From NCBI GenBank assembly GCA_944548615.1, contig OX155971.1, forward strand, positions 23,828,782 to 23,892,781: a DNA stretch of 64,000 nucleotides, given 5' to 3'. A program made the position numbers and the translations under genes. Of the stretch, positions 29,501-41,367 are shown piece after piece. How positions within the stretch are numbered: the stretch's first letter is position 1; each line of letters opens with the position of its first letter. This DNA comes from Micropterix aruncella (Eukaryota; Arthropoda; Insecta; Lepidoptera; Micropterigidae). Under the pieces are notes generated by a model that saw only the letters and a list, made by a program, of their open reading frames with translations, did not search any database and was not told the DNA's origin.

Positions 29501-29823
29501 TTATATTGGAGGTAGTAAAATTTCCGCCTCTTCTGACACCCGACCGCTCGATCGGAAGCAGCCTGCTGACTAGGAGTTACATCGAACATTTTGAGGGTAT
29601 GTGCTGTTTGAAAAACATATTTATAGGATGCTTAAAACCGAGGAAATGTCATTGCCTGCCACATGTCTCGACTTATTTTCTTACTCCAACGAGGTGGATG
29701 GAGACAGAAGCCAATCCATCCACCACCCGAGCAGTTATAACGACTACAGTCGTCTTTTCTGCCCGAGCTTAATAGTATATCCAAAGATCAGAGGCTTCTA
29801 TCCCCGTCCAATCCCCCAAGGAG
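29501..29823 (+). other. Unrecognised stretch with two short open frames
   Basis: Open frames of 88 and 81 codons overlap here and neither resembles a family I know. The downstream boundary is the tail of the R1-like LINE. I do not call a gene. Confidence 0.35.
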
Positions 29824-30840
29824 TTATTTATTTATTCGTTTCATAAGTACATTTTTCTTTTTTTTTACATTTTACATTTACATACACATACACGTATTTA
29901 CGTTACATTTCATTACATAGTTACAATACGTATTATGTAAAATAAAATTCAAAATAAAAAATAAAAAAAAATATTATAGTAAAAAGAAAAGAAAAAAAAA
30001 ACAAAATAGAATACATTCATATTTCGGCAGGTGGTAGCAGCAAGAGGGGCGTGGGGATAGAACGAGGTTGGTACGGTGGCACGGACACACCCTGTAGGGA
30101 GAGAAACAATACAAACAAAGTTTTATTTAAAGCTGCACCGGCGTTTAAAACCGGCACAGCGCGGAGGGCAGCATATATTTCACGGAGACGGTAGGTCACT
30201 CGCACCTAGAGGGGGAGTGCCATGAGGTCTCAGTTCTTCTAGCCGCGATGCCCAGTGCGCCACGAAGATACGAAATGCCGCAAAGCACTCCTTGCCACTG
30301 ACTAGGTCAGTATACCAAATGGGATATCCACTTATGTGGTCACACATCGCGTCCAGCAGTTCTTCCCTGGCGTACGACAGTAACGGGCACGACCATAGTA
30401 TATGCTCTGCAGTCTGATGACCCCCACCACACACACACCAAGGATCAAAGTCAAAAAGTTTGGCCCTGAAGTCACCGTGGCCCCCGACCATTTGTGTAGT
30501 GTGGTAGTCAAACCGCAAGAAATTAATGTTCCGCAACCTGATGTCGACCGCCGAGAAGAAACAGTGAGTTAAGCGGCCTTTGGTACTGGTATCCCACCTC
30601 TCCTACCATACTCTAAAACTCTCTGAATGGAGGGCGCGCACACAATCCGCAAACCTTGTAGTTTCCGGGTCGACAATAACGGATTGGTACTCCACAGCGC
30701 GACCCCTACGGACCCACGAAATGGCCGCACGCTCCAGTACCTCAAGATCTGCAGGAAGTACGCCGGCGATAACTGGAAGCGCCATCGTCGAAGTTGTACG
30801 ATAAGCCGCGCACATGTCTCGACTGCCACATGTCTCTATT
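29824..30840 (-). mobile_element. R1-clade LINE, 5'-truncated, with (TAAA)n end
   Basis: The element runs on the minus strand from about 30840 to an AATAAATAAATAA tail at 29824. The 3' UTR of some 350 bp is T/A-rich. Upstream it joins another repeat at the word CAGACTGGGGTCAATAGAG. Its coding remnant is described separately. Confidence 0.75.
30180..30830 (-). pseudogene. R1-like reverse transcriptase, C-terminal region, one nonsense codon
   Basis: Minus-strand reading in a single frame gives MCAAYRTTSTMALPVIAGVL, PADLEVLERAAISWVRRGRA, HSESFRVW, an in-frame TAG at 30603-30605, then ERWDTSTKGRLTHCFFSAVD, LRFDYHTTQMVGGHGDFRAK and a zinc knuckle CVCGGGHQTAEHILWSCP (C-x-C-x6-H-x4-C). R1-clade LINEs end with this layout: AYRT..A..VIAGV.P, then RW..S.KGR.TH.FF, then a CCHC knuckle. 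Polymerase motifs are missing through 5' truncation. A single stop in more than 200 codons suggests a young copy. R1 elements often insert in rDNA, but nothing ribosomal is visible here. Confidence 0.82.
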
Positions 30841-31090
30841 GACCCCAGTCTAACCTGGATGCTAGGCGCTTTAGTGATACTCTTTTATTTTCAAATGTAT
30901 GATTTTGGCGCCCCCCTAAATTGTCTCCCGGGGCAGATACGCGGGTTTCCCTCCCCCTAGATCCGGGGCTGGCTTGGGATGTCAGTTTTTCGAAAACTAG
31001 AAAATGAATTCGTTTCGTTGCGCGTCCAGCGCGGGGTTCCGCTACGTGGAACAGAGCTGTTATGCAATAAAACAGTAATAACATCTAAAC
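30841..31090. repeat. Putative dispersed repeat next to the R1-like LINE
   Basis: The sequence GGCGCCCCCCTAAATTGTC, CCCGGGGCAGATACGCGG and CGAAAACTAGAAAATG gives a minus-strand frame ending RVSLKRLASRLDWGQ that I associate with repetitive insect DNA. I have no second copy in the window, so the call is weak. Confidence 0.3.
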
Positions 31091-31529
31091 TAGGTAGATA
31101 GGCATGAAATCGCACGTGGCACGTTTCAAAATTATGACTATATCATCAAAGCACTTCTCCGGCTTTCATTAAGTCATTAGCAACGGCCGACCACTCGACC
31201 CCGTTTTCCAGTCCAAAGTAAATAGTCACTGTAGCATATTGTTAGTCCGTCTCGTCATCCAGTCCAGGCCCGGATTAGGTATCCAATAAATATTACGATA
31301 TTATTATGAGCTTGAATAAATAGACGGGAATTATTCGAATATTCGAATATAAACTGCTACAAAGTAACCGGCGAATTAGTATTCGGTGTTATGTAAACAA
31401 TAGTCTGACATGCTTCCGCGGCCGCAAAATTATTAGGTTCTCACTAGTGATGCCTCGAAATAAGTGATAGAACGGATACCGGATATTCTGTTAATGCTAA
31501 ACCGAATATCCGTCCTTTTTACAAGCTTT
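31091..31529. other. Unassigned stretch
   Basis: No gene recognised. It holds the palindromic TATTCGAATATTCGAATA near 31332-31350. Confidence 0.4.
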
Positions 31530-32350
31530 AATTTACCTTTCATTGTCTTTCAGTATGTTTGTTTAGGTCATGTAGAATTAGGTTCTTGTAAGCAGAATTA
31601 GAACCAATTCCTCTTATCATAGGATGTTGAAATTTTATACGTTGGTACAGTTCCGGTGACAATGCATTTTTATGGTAAGCATGATCTGATTCTGCACCCA
31701 GGATTGGCTCCCGACGAGGGGACTCCTCAACGGTCAACAGCATAGACACGAAATTTTGTATACGCCTTCAATTATGATAGCCCGTTATAAGTTTCATCAT
31801 GATAAGGCTGCTGAGCCCAGGGTTGCCTCCCGACTAGGGGACTCCTCAACGGTCTACAGCACAGTCACGAAATTTTGTATACGCATTCAATTAAATAGCC
31901 CGTTCTAAGTTTCACCATGACATGGCTGCTACGCCCAGGGTAGGCTCCCGACGAGGGGATTCCTCAACGGCCAACAGCACAGTCACGAAATTTTGTATAC
32001 GCATTCAATTACGATAGCCCGTTATAAGTATCATCATGATAAGGCTGCTGAGCCCAGGGTTGGCTCCCGACTAGGGGACTCCTCAACGGTCTACAGCAGT
32101 CACGAAATTTTGTATACGTATTCAATTATGATAGTCCGTTCTAAGTTTCTCCATGACAAGGCTGCTGCGCACAGGGTTGGATCCCGACGAGAAGACTCCT
32201 TAGCGGTCAACAGCACAGAGCCGAAATTGTGTATACGTATTGAATTATGATAGCCCGTTCTAAGTTCTACTATGATATGGCTGCTGCACCCATGGTTGGC
32301 TCGGAGCAGAGCATTTCAATAGAAGCTTGTTTTTAAGAATGTGTTTTTAC
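31530..32350 (+). repeat. Dispersed repeat family B, copy 2
   Basis: The best-preserved tandem section: GAAATTTTGTATACG anchors fall at 31750, 31869, 31987, 32104 and 32223, a period of 117-119 bp. The copy ends AATAGAAGCTTGTTTTTAAG, and the leader has TATGTTTGTTTAGGTCA. Compared with copy 1 it holds at least one more tandem unit and an 18-bp insertion in the leader (TGTAGAATTAGGTTCTTG). Confidence 0.8.
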
Positions 32351-33640
32351 TATTAACTTATTTTATTTAACGCAAATTTTGCCAAACAGAGGGTAACGAT
32401 ACCAACTCTCCTCGTCATCATTGATTATATATGTTATTAGATTGCTCAATGCCGTACTACGTTTTGGCAGCTAGAATATTACTACGTAAAGCGCTTTGGT
32501 TGGGCGTGAATCTATGATCGATGTTCAATTTACAAGTCACGAGGCATGTGACAACACCCAATAATCTCATTAGAATTAAATTTCGATAAAATTAGGAAAA
32601 TACTCTTTAGCAGTACATCAAAATATCAAAAAAGTACGTTTAGACACCTCTAGACCAATAAATTTATAAAATTCTACAATAGAACAATAAAAATAATATG
32701 CTAAAGATAATTAAACGCTTTATCTTAAACAAACAGGCGAGCTTATTGCCTAAAAGCAATATCTTACAGCTAGCCATCTACAGATGACTCTCTGCAAGAG
32801 CCACATTTTATTTAATGACATTTGGTAGATATAAAGTTTTTGTATATTTTTTTCCAGGCATATATCATTACGTGGAACCCGCCTTGTTGCCAATTGGCTT
32901 CATCTTCTAGTTGGGCATTTATAGCATCACGAAGTCAAAACTCAGGCGGTCACTTATCTAAGTATTGACCGCGCCCAACGCTGCTTAACTTCGGTAACAA
33001 CGAGGAGAACCGGTGTCAACGTTGCTACGGACGGTACGAATTTCGTCATTTCATTCAGCAAATCATGGTTATAGTAAATCAAAATGGTAAAACATATTCA
33101 AAATCATCAAAATAATATTCTTTGCCCTAAATTAGAGTTGACAAGCTATATTAGGTGAGTGTACGCATTATCAAAGTCAGGGAGAATGGCATATGTCGCC
33201 GGTTAAGCGGTTTACGATAAACGAGATAATTTTCGACAATCGCAATCACTTGTCGGGTTTAAGAACCGATTTAAGAAGTATCTCATAGGTAAGACATTTT
33301 ACTAACTGGAGCAATATTACTCGTGTGATGACTTCAATTAATAGTGTTCATGCTTTTCTTTCTAATTACCTATTTGAATTTTCTCGCGTTTTTTTTTTCT
33401 TTTTCATTTTATCTCTTTGAGTTTCCTAACATTTCTTATATTTTCGTTTTATAAATACGATGGATTTTTTTACTTACCTACATACATGAATTGTATAATA
33501 TTTCTTTAATAAAACGAATATAATTATGACAGAGTTTCACGAACCAACATGTTAATTCGTTAAATTATTATTTATTACCACTAGGGATGTTACCTAGCAT
33601 TGAGTTTAGGACACAGTTTTTAAGACTGCGAAAGAAAAGA
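32351..33640. other. AT-rich stretch with a LINE-UTR-like segment
   Basis: GGCGAGCTTATTGCC followed by GCAATAT-TTA-AGCTA at about 32732-32775 matches 41799-41836, which lies in the 3' UTR of a CR1/Jockey-like LINE. The rest shows no gene. Confidence 0.5.
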
Positions 33641-33670
33641 GGCTATACATGGTACAAGGCATGTATAGCC
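33641..33670. repeat. Perfect short hairpin
   Basis: GGCTATACATG is followed 8 bp later by CATGTATAGCC. The function is unknown, and it lies outside any element I recognise. Confidence 0.7.
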
Positions 33671-34529
33671 CCGCCCGTGCCAGTGTATTATACCTCATCG
33701 GGATGCGTACCGCGTATCCATGATCCGTGCTAAATCGCACGGCTTGAAATTCTTCATAACTCTTTTGTAGCGACGCGCCGAAGGAAGGGATAGGATAGCG
33801 TGCGAGGGGTCGGGAAGGAACGGGCGAAGGGAGAAACGGGTACATATAGGGTGGTTTCTGCGTTGTTGCACAAAACGTGATTTACCGTCAAATTATATGG
33901 CCGACATTTTCAGCGGCCGTATTGCTCCACAAGGCACATTCACCCACTCCGCTATGTTGGCCCCTATGCCCCCCTCCACTACCCACAATAAACACAATAA
34001 ATATGATACGATGGATATCTGTCACAAATCACTCGGAATATCGGAGATTGCCAAGAAAATCGTTTCAATATTATTATAATTCATATATAGTCCAGTTTGG
34101 CCCATGCCTATATAGGGTGTGAGGGACCCAAAAGCGTTAAGAAATAAGTTTCCTAAGGCGTTAAAGGATAAAAAAATAGGTTATGTCACCGCGAAACTTT
34201 CCCGGCAAATAGCCAAGGATTTATTTAATCTGAATATTAGGGTTTCTAGTTAAATTGTATGAGCGACCCCGATTGCATGTCATTGCAACGCTTCAGGTGG
34301 CGAGGTTCCTTTCTCTGCTAAAGGCCGGTTTCGGCCAAGCGCCAACAGATAGCGGTAACATTTTATTAAAATATGTGGCAAAATTGATATATGTATAAGA
34401 TATGCCATTGCGAGATGGCCTGTGTATGAGATATCCCAAACAAAATGTAATTCACGATATAATGTCGGCCTATCAATGCATCTTTGTGCTAAATATTGAG
34501 ACTCTAAGTCCAATAATTAAATATTGATA
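33671..34529. other. Unassigned stretch
   Basis: Several frames of 60-80 codons are open, but none shows a domain. No repeat match. Confidence 0.4.
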
Positions 34530-34700
34530 TATGACTAGTGCGTCCTCTGGTGGACCGATTTCAACCACAATCCTTTCACTTCTTGCCGTGAGAAAATGAT
34601 GCATGCATACCAAATTTTAGCTCAATCGGACTAAGCGTTTGGGAGCTATCGTGGAGGCACACCAGCGCGTTCGCAATACTTTCCTTTCTCGTCGGTTTGG
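34530..34700 (-). repeat. Dispersed repeat D, copy 1
   Basis: On the minus strand GCTAAAATTTGGTATGCATG and GATTGTGGTTGAAATCGGT match 62120-62190. The family is unidentified. Confidence 0.55.
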
Positions 34701-35137
34701 CGCCCGGGAATGTAAAACGAATAATTAGTTTGGTGATGCCCTAAAGAAATTCCTATTATACAAGTCTTTTTAATCCATAAAAGAATTTAAGATTTGTTGC
34801 AGAATGAACAAATAAACATAATGATTATGAAGAGGAAATTTATTATACAGTAATTTAAAATTTAAATTACATTTAATTTGTATTTGTTTTATTGCTCATA
34901 TTTTTAATTTTTTCATTCACATTCTGTTTTAAATTCCACGTTTTTTTTTATTTTGATACTTTGATTTTATAAGACATCTTCATTTTTTTATTTTCTATCT
35001 ACTGCCGTTTTTATTATTATTTAATGGCAAATGTATTACTAATTCTCTTGATTATTGACTACTTTTAAATAGTTTTTATTTTTAAGTCACTTTGTAACAT
35101 AATTTTATTCTGGTTTATTATTAACTATCATTTATTT
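34701..35137. other. AT-rich stretch
   Basis: No gene. It supplies the ATTTATTT duplication left of the solo LTR. Confidence 0.5.
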
Positions 35138-35797
35138 TGTGAGGGACCACCCCTCACTAGACTACAAGTTGTTCGGTGTGAGGTGGTGGTATCAACTTGC
35201 GAGTTATCTCCGTATTGAAAGGCGGTTTTGCGTGAAGCAGAAGGTATTTATTGAATCGATTGAAAGTTTGATATTGCCAGTTAAAAAGCTTCCCGAATAG
35301 GTTATGTTGTCGCGAGTGTATTGATGCGCTACTGCAGTTACGAGGGTATATGGATGAGGATTGTATTTGTGCTCCTAGTATCTTGTACTGGGCACGGCTC
35401 GAGTCTGTGGGATTGCAGACTGATGCTTCGTGACTGGGAAAGATAAGGAAAGGAAACAAAGGAGCCGGACTCGTGAGAGGGGTACCGAGTATGCCGTCGC
35501 AGCCTTGGTGGAGGTGATCACTCGAGGAATGATCTGCGACCGAGAAGCCGGGACACCGAAGTGTGCCGTCGCTATCTCGGAGACATGACCACTCGAGGAG
35601 TGATACTTTGGTTGCTTTTTCGCCGGTTTATATAGGCCGGGAAATAATGCAATCCGAAATATTTCGAGTCAAATATTGTTTCGTCGTGCTGATTCATCGC
35701 TGAACGAGTCAAAATAATAACTGAATTGTATCAGTGTATTTTACTGGAAATCGATGCATTTGTTGATCGCATCTAGCGGTACTTAAGGGCCGTTACA
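35138..35797 (-). mobile_element. Solo LTR of an LTR retrotransposon
   Basis: Read on the minus strand it begins TGTAACGGCCCTTAAG and ends GGTGGTCCCTCACA, so it has the TG..CA ends and a TGT/ACA inverted repeat. ATTTATTT flanks both sides (35130-35137 and 35798-35805); 4 or 5 bp of it would be the expected duplication. On that strand a TATA box (CCTATATAAACC) near 35622-35634 is followed after some 370 bp by AATAAA near 35250, giving a U3-R-U5 layout. No internal coding region is present, consistent with recombination between two LTRs. The superfamily cannot be read from an LTR alone. Confidence 0.78.
35620..35636 (-). promoter_or_regulatory. TATA box of the solo LTR
   Basis: GGCCTATATAAACCGGCG on the minus strand is a good TATA context, about 165 bp inside the TG end. 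Confidence 0.6.
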
Positions 35798-36062
35798 ATT
35801 TATTTTTTTAATTGTATTACTTTATTTTTTGCGCTGTTTAAATAATGGATTAATATTACGTAGGTAAGTTACCCCCGATTTTGTGTGTTTTTATTATTAC
35901 TAGGTATGTGTTTTTTTTAATTTTTTGTAATAATATGTCTTATTTATGGCATATTCGATTATCTAAGCTGTGAGTATTTTTTAAAAATATTGTACCCCTA
36001 AAAGACAAGTTGTGCCGCACTAAATAATTGTAAAAAGTATCTCGTCACTACACCACCATCGC
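35798..36062. other. AT-rich stretch before the gap
   Basis: No gene or repeat supported. Confidence 0.4.
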
Positions 36063-36262
36063 NNNNNNNNNNNNNNNNNNNNNNNNNNNNNNNNNNNNNN
36101 NNNNNNNNNNNNNNNNNNNNNNNNNNNNNNNNNNNNNNNNNNNNNNNNNNNNNNNNNNNNNNNNNNNNNNNNNNNNNNNNNNNNNNNNNNNNNNNNNNNN
36201 NNNNNNNNNNNNNNNNNNNNNNNNNNNNNNNNNNNNNNNNNNNNNNNNNNNNNNNNNNNNNN
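36063..36262. other. Assembly gap, 200 N
   Basis: Exactly 200 N, likely a placeholder of arbitrary length, lie directly against a (TA)n tract. Confidence 0.99.
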
Positions 36263-36424
<162 letters not shown>

Positions 36425-36494
36425 ATATTTTAAGTGTGTAAATTTTTTAAAATTATTTTCAATAATATATAAAATTAGATTCATGAAAAGTTAT

Positions 36495-37036
<542 letters not shown>

Positions 37037-37539
37037 GAACGAACCTAAATTTCGTGAGGCTGTTCATAGCTCACTTGGCGACTAGGAAATAGGTATAGTA
37101 TACATATATACATATATACCTATATATGAAAACAAACAGATATACATACTTATGTATATACATAATATACATATGAAAACAAACAGAGCGAAAATGAATT
37201 AAACAATAAAGTATAATATAAATACGTATATCCTATCTTTCTCCTTCCCTATCATGTCCCTTATTATTCTCTTTTGCAATTACCGAATTTGCGACTAAAA
37301 TATAACGTAGTTCGATAGTAATTTAATGTAATTCAATTCAATTGTGATGATTTATCGTATGAGGAAATGCTGTAGGCAACAATTAATCGCCCAGTGAAAC
37401 TTTGTATCACGGTATGTTTGGCGAAGAATAAATAAATATATTAAATAAATGGACTTCTGCATTGGGCCCGATTGCGTTTCTTTGTGAATTAAAAACTGAA
37501 ATTAGTTGAAGCGAACGAGATAGAGCAATACGTTAGAGC
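37037..37539. other. Unassigned stretch
   Basis: It contains repeated ATGAAAACAAACAGA at 37126 and 37172. No gene. Confidence 0.4.
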
Positions 37540-37876
37540 GGAATATGAAACGAACGATCGTCGATAAAAATTACTTCGAAAAAAACTTGTAGTCGAACTT
37601 ATATTCGTCCGAATAAATTTGAAGACGTTTCAGATGCGTGCTATTGCAATTCTCTTACCATGTGCCACTACCAACTTATGCGAATTGGGGTTTTCAACCC
37701 TCACTACGATTGAATAAAAAAAAATAGAACGCTTGAGGACAATCGACGAAGAGATGAGAGCAGCCTTATCATCGATTGCTCCATATTTTGATCGCCTGGG
37801 CTCAGTTAAGCAAGCTCACATTTCTCATTACACATTTTTAAATGTTATATTGATTCTAATAATAAATGAATATTAA
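37540..37876 (+). pseudogene. hAT transposase, C-terminal dimerisation region
   Basis: Plus-strand reading gives FQMRAIAILLPCATTNLCEL, GFSTLTTIE, an in-frame TAA near 37706, then KKIERLRTIDEEMRAALSSI and APYFDRLGSVKQAHISH before a stop at 37874-37876. This is the hAT C-terminal block: (L)PFSTTYLCExGFSxLxxIKxKxRxRL, then DxMRxALSxIxPRFDxLxxxKQAxxSH, as in ZBED5/SCAND3-like proteins. The RNase H catalytic part upstream has decayed beyond recognition. No terminal repeats or 8-bp duplication could be found. The function of this block in active relatives is transposase multimerisation. Confidence 0.8.
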
Positions 37877-38213
37877 ATAAACATTGGTATTTTCTTGGTA
37901 GGTAGGTACCTCTAAAATTTCTTGATTTGGTAGGCGTATCTTGAACACAAAACGTTTGCGGAATACTGCTCTACACGTCTCCATGCACACAAGGACATCC
38001 CCATTTGTCATTTGTTTACAAGAAAAATAGGTTTAGATATATTTTACATAGTGTATAAAAATAAGTTTATATACAAAATAACTCCCAAAATTGGAGCAAT
38101 CTTATACAGGGCGAGTTTTTATTAAGCGACACCTTGTAATAGGTAGTTGAATCAGTACGACAAACTTAGCAAGTTTAAATAACAAAAAAATAGAAATAAA
38201 CAAATTATTTTTA
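37877..38213. other. Unassigned stretch
   Basis: It contains ACAGGGCGAGTTTTTATTAA near 38106, which may be a transposon end. No gene. Confidence 0.35.
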
Positions 38214-38368
38214 AAAATAGGATAGAAAACGAATTTATCGCGTGAAATTTGTAGCACCCGACGTTTCGGTGACGTTGCAGCCGCCGCCGTGGACAACGGC
38301 GGCTGCAACGTCACCGAAACGTCGGTGCTACAAATTTCGCACTGTAAATTCGTTTTCTATCCTATTTT
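38214..38368. repeat. Near-perfect foldback
   Basis: Two arms of about 72 bp face each other across roughly 10 bp (CCGTGGACAA). They share AAAATAGGATAGAAAACGAA at the outer end and GACGTTTCGGTGACGTTGCA towards the centre. The arms differ by one 7-bp block and one extra C. The element has no coding capacity; a foldback MITE or a hairpin derived from a larger element are possible. Confidence 0.9.
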
Positions 38369-39965
38369 GAATGTCAAACAACCGCAATAGTCTTCGTATT
38401 AATATTTTTTTATTTTTTATTTGTCTTTTTTTTAATAATAAGTACTATAATTAGCACGATGAGCTATCTAGCTGTAGGTAAAATAGCACCAATATTGTTT
38501 AATAGCAATATTTTACCTACCGTAAAAAAATCTCAAACTTTTCTTTAAGATTTACAAATTTGACAGAGAAAAAAACTAAATATTTTATTTATTTTAATTT
38601 TCCAAAAAATAATATCACACGTTGCTTACCTCGTCTTGCTGATTCACCCACTACAATAATATAACTAATTAAAAACTCACTTGTATATGGACCCAACAAT
38701 GGAAATATCACCTCAATACAAATTCTTTCTAATGAAGTGATAAACTCCCATCCCGAAGCCGCACTCTTTAGGATATTTCCGGGGCTCTAATTATGTATTG
38801 ACGTGTATGTGTAACTTATTTTATGTAAATTAATTATGTAAAATAAATATTATTCTTTTTTAATTTTTAATTTTAATTACATATTTTTTGAATATACTAT
38901 GAACATAAGTATGTTTCGATAGATAATTATCAACTAATGATGTTCTATACACCAAAAAACAGTAGATGGTCGACAATAGATAAAAGAAAAGGAGAATAAG
39001 TTTTTACAAAAAACTAACGAACTACCTGGGGAGTCGCTCTTATAGCAAGCCTTGAATAATAAAAGGGATTATGCCCCCCCCCCCCTCCCCCCTGGTATGT
39101 GGCTCCTCTGTAGCGCGAGATAATGAAAAAGTCTCGAGCCATTCATTAATCAAGATATCCTCCCGTCCGTCGCGTCTCCTTCTTGTCGTGGATAGGCCTT
39201 CAATTATGAGCCGGCCCTGAAGTTGTCCGGTGTCTTTTGGAAAATTCCAAAGTGGCCACTTGCGTATTAGGCGGAAGTTTCCGCAAGTCACGCCTCATGT
39301 CGGCCATCGCGCCGCTCTAATCATATTTAAAGTATCCGTTGCGGTGAAAGTATTTCCTTAGCCATTTTTTTAAAATTTGTGGTCTTGCTCATGTGAAATC
39401 GCGAAAAAAGATAACTACCTGTTGTTGTGATGTTGTTAAACTGTATATTATTCCTGAAATAAAAAGTGTTGTTCGTTATTTTAAATAGTTACATTCGTCA
39501 CAAATAGTCACAATATTTCGTTGATTACCGTTTTTGTTCGCTGATTTAATTACCTTCACATTGCAGGTGCGCTGTTATGATGCGAAGCGGCCGCTGAATA
39601 AATAAATTATTGAGATGAATTTTATGGCGCAATTCTCGTTCCGCAAAATAATAATATACTTAGCAAAGCAAAGTATAAGATACATATACATATATGTTAT
39701 CTATATATTAATTTGAAACGTGTTTTACAACCAACAAACTGACAGAGTGTCTAGGTATAAAATTATGATTGAGGTGTCTAAAAAAAGCTCTCGATCTGTA
39801 TATGTCATCAAAAGAGAAAAATTAAAGTCATCAATATTTTTGAAATATTACGTTGAATAAAGTGACCGTCGATTTCAACAGGTTTTCGCTTGTGAGTTAT
39901 CTATTTCAGTTACCTCGGCCGCACATCAATATTAAGATTAAAAATCATTTAATATTAAACTCAAG
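38369..39965. other. AT-rich stretch without recognisable genes
   Basis: A small imperfect inverted repeat (GTAGGTAAAATAGC..CAATATTTTACCTAC) lies at 38474-38520, and a poly(C) run at 39077-39090. A minus-strand frame at 39040-39291 has no recognised domain. Confidence 0.45.
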
Positions 39966-40006
39966 TACAGGGTGGCGCAATAGAACGTGCATATTTAAAA
40001 AAAATA

Positions 40007-40184
40007 TAAAAAAATAAATACAACAGGTATAGTTAAAATAAAACTGAGGAATTGTTAAGTAAGAACTGAAGTTTATTTTTTAAAAATAACATCATTAAAA
40101 AAATAAATACAACAGGTATAGTTAAAATAAAACTGAGGAATTGTTAAGTAAGAACTGAAGTTTATTTTTTAAAAATAACATCAT
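40007..40184. repeat. 89-bp perfect tandem duplication in the mariner 3' end
   Basis: 40007-40095 and 40096-40184 are identical. The unit includes the last codons (DDVIFKK) and stop of the transposase, so a second copy of the 3' coding end lies in the UTR. The right copy is joined to the gene; the left copy leads to the element end. Confidence 0.93.
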
Positions 40185-41250
40185 CTAAATGATGACCCTC
40201 TCTACGACGGCACTCCTCTAACCGCAAACGGAAATTATTGAAAACTTTGTTCAGTAATGCTGGTGTGATTGCTGCCATTTCACCACGGATATTCTGCTTG
40301 AGCTCGTCGATGTTTCTTGGATTATTGCTGTAGACTTTGTGTTTAAGGTACCCCCACAAAAAAAAGTCAGGAGGCGTTAAGTCCGGACTACGTGGGGGCC
40401 ATGGGATATCACCTCTCTTTGAAATCACTTTTCCAGGGAACATCTGTTTCACAACCGCCATGGAGTCATTAGATGTGTGACAAGTGGCTCCATCTTGTTG
40501 AAACCATGTCCTAGAATTCCTTATTCTTGAATTTTCAAGTTCTGGAGCCAAAAAGCCTTCCAACATAGCAACATAGCGTTGGGTATTAACAGTGACGTTT
40601 TGTCCACGCGCATTTTCAAAGAAAAACGGACCCACTATTCCTCTGCCCGAGATTGCTGCCCATACTGTCACTTTAGGACTATGCAGTGGTTTCTGATGTT
40701 TAAGTTTAGGATTCTCACTATGCCAGTAACGACAATTTTGACGGTTTACGAACCCATTCATGTGAAAATGAGCCTCATCAGAGAAAAGGATGTTGTCACA
40801 ATTGGAAAACCGATTCAGCATTTCATCAGCAAATGCGAGCCTTGCTCCGAAGTCAGATTCTTTCAATTCTTGTGTTAATTACAGCTTGTATGGATGCAAT
40901 TTAAGATCCAACTTTAAAATTCGTTGCAAACTTCGTCGCGATAAGTGTAAGACGGACGATCTCTTGCGAGTAGACATTTGTGGTTCTCCTTGTACCGACT
41001 GCATAACTCTCTCAATATTGTCTTCGGTCCTAGATGTTCTTGGACGACCTTTTGCTTTGGGTTTAAACGTTGAGCCAGTCTCTTCGAAACGCTTTATCCA
41101 TATTTTAATTAAATTAGCACTCGGAGCTTGACTGATTCGCCGTAGTTCATATTCAGAACAATATAGTCGCCTAATAACAACGTATGAACGAGAGGTCTGG
41201 TAAAACGCGCGCACGCAAAATGCGCGTTGCTTCCCGTCGAAGTGACTCAT
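40162..41250 (-). pseudogene. Tc1/mariner-like transposase, one in-frame stop
   Basis: The likely start is the ATG at 41250-41248 (MSHFDGKQRAFCVRAFYQ). An N-terminal helix-turn-helix region (IKRFEETGSTFKPKAKGRPR, then SVLHLSRRSLQRILKLDLKL) precedes a TAA at 40881-40879, one base from the CAA glutamine normally found in LHPYKxQLTQEL. The same frame continues LKESDFGARLAFADEMLNRF, LFSDEAHFHMNGFVN (first aspartate), TWFQQDGATCHTS (second) and PPRSPDLTPPDFFLWGYLKH (third, 36 residues later), ending HHLDDVIFKK. Catalytic D, D and D are all present and there is no frameshift. The length, about 361 codons, is normal. The protein would bind the terminal repeats and cut at TA, but the nonsense codon separates its two domains. 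Confidence 0.92.
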
Positions 41251-41367
41251 AGTAACTAAAACTCCATGAGCCCGCCTAACCAACGAGGTAAGGTTCCCCC
41301 CGCCCGCGCGCTTTCCACCCCGCCAAAAAAATGATGCAATATGCACGTTCTATTGCGCCACCCAGTA

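Larger units (their letters stand above)
39968..41365 (-). mobile_element. Tc1/mariner-like transposon with both ends
   Basis: The left end CAGGGTGGCGCAATAGAACG and the right end, read inwards CTGGGTGGCGCAATAGAACG, are inverted repeats of about 28 bp with one mismatch, continuing TGCATATT. TA flanks both sides (39966-39967 and 41366-41367), the duplication of this superfamily. The length of 1398 bp is typical once 89 bp of internal duplication is subtracted. Both ends look intact, so the copy could be mobilised by a related transposase. Confidence 0.93.

Noticed and set aside
29506..29846. Two overlapping 80-codon frames, possibly a small host gene
   Set aside because: There is no recognisable domain or splice context, and one runs into the tail of the R1-like LINE.
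30569..30829. 86-codon minus-strand frame overlapping the R1-like region, and plus-strand frames there
   Set aside because: They are shadows; the frame with R1 motifs is the one interrupted at 30603.
35157..35459. 100-codon minus-strand open frame
   Set aside because: It lies entirely within the solo LTR and shows no known domain.
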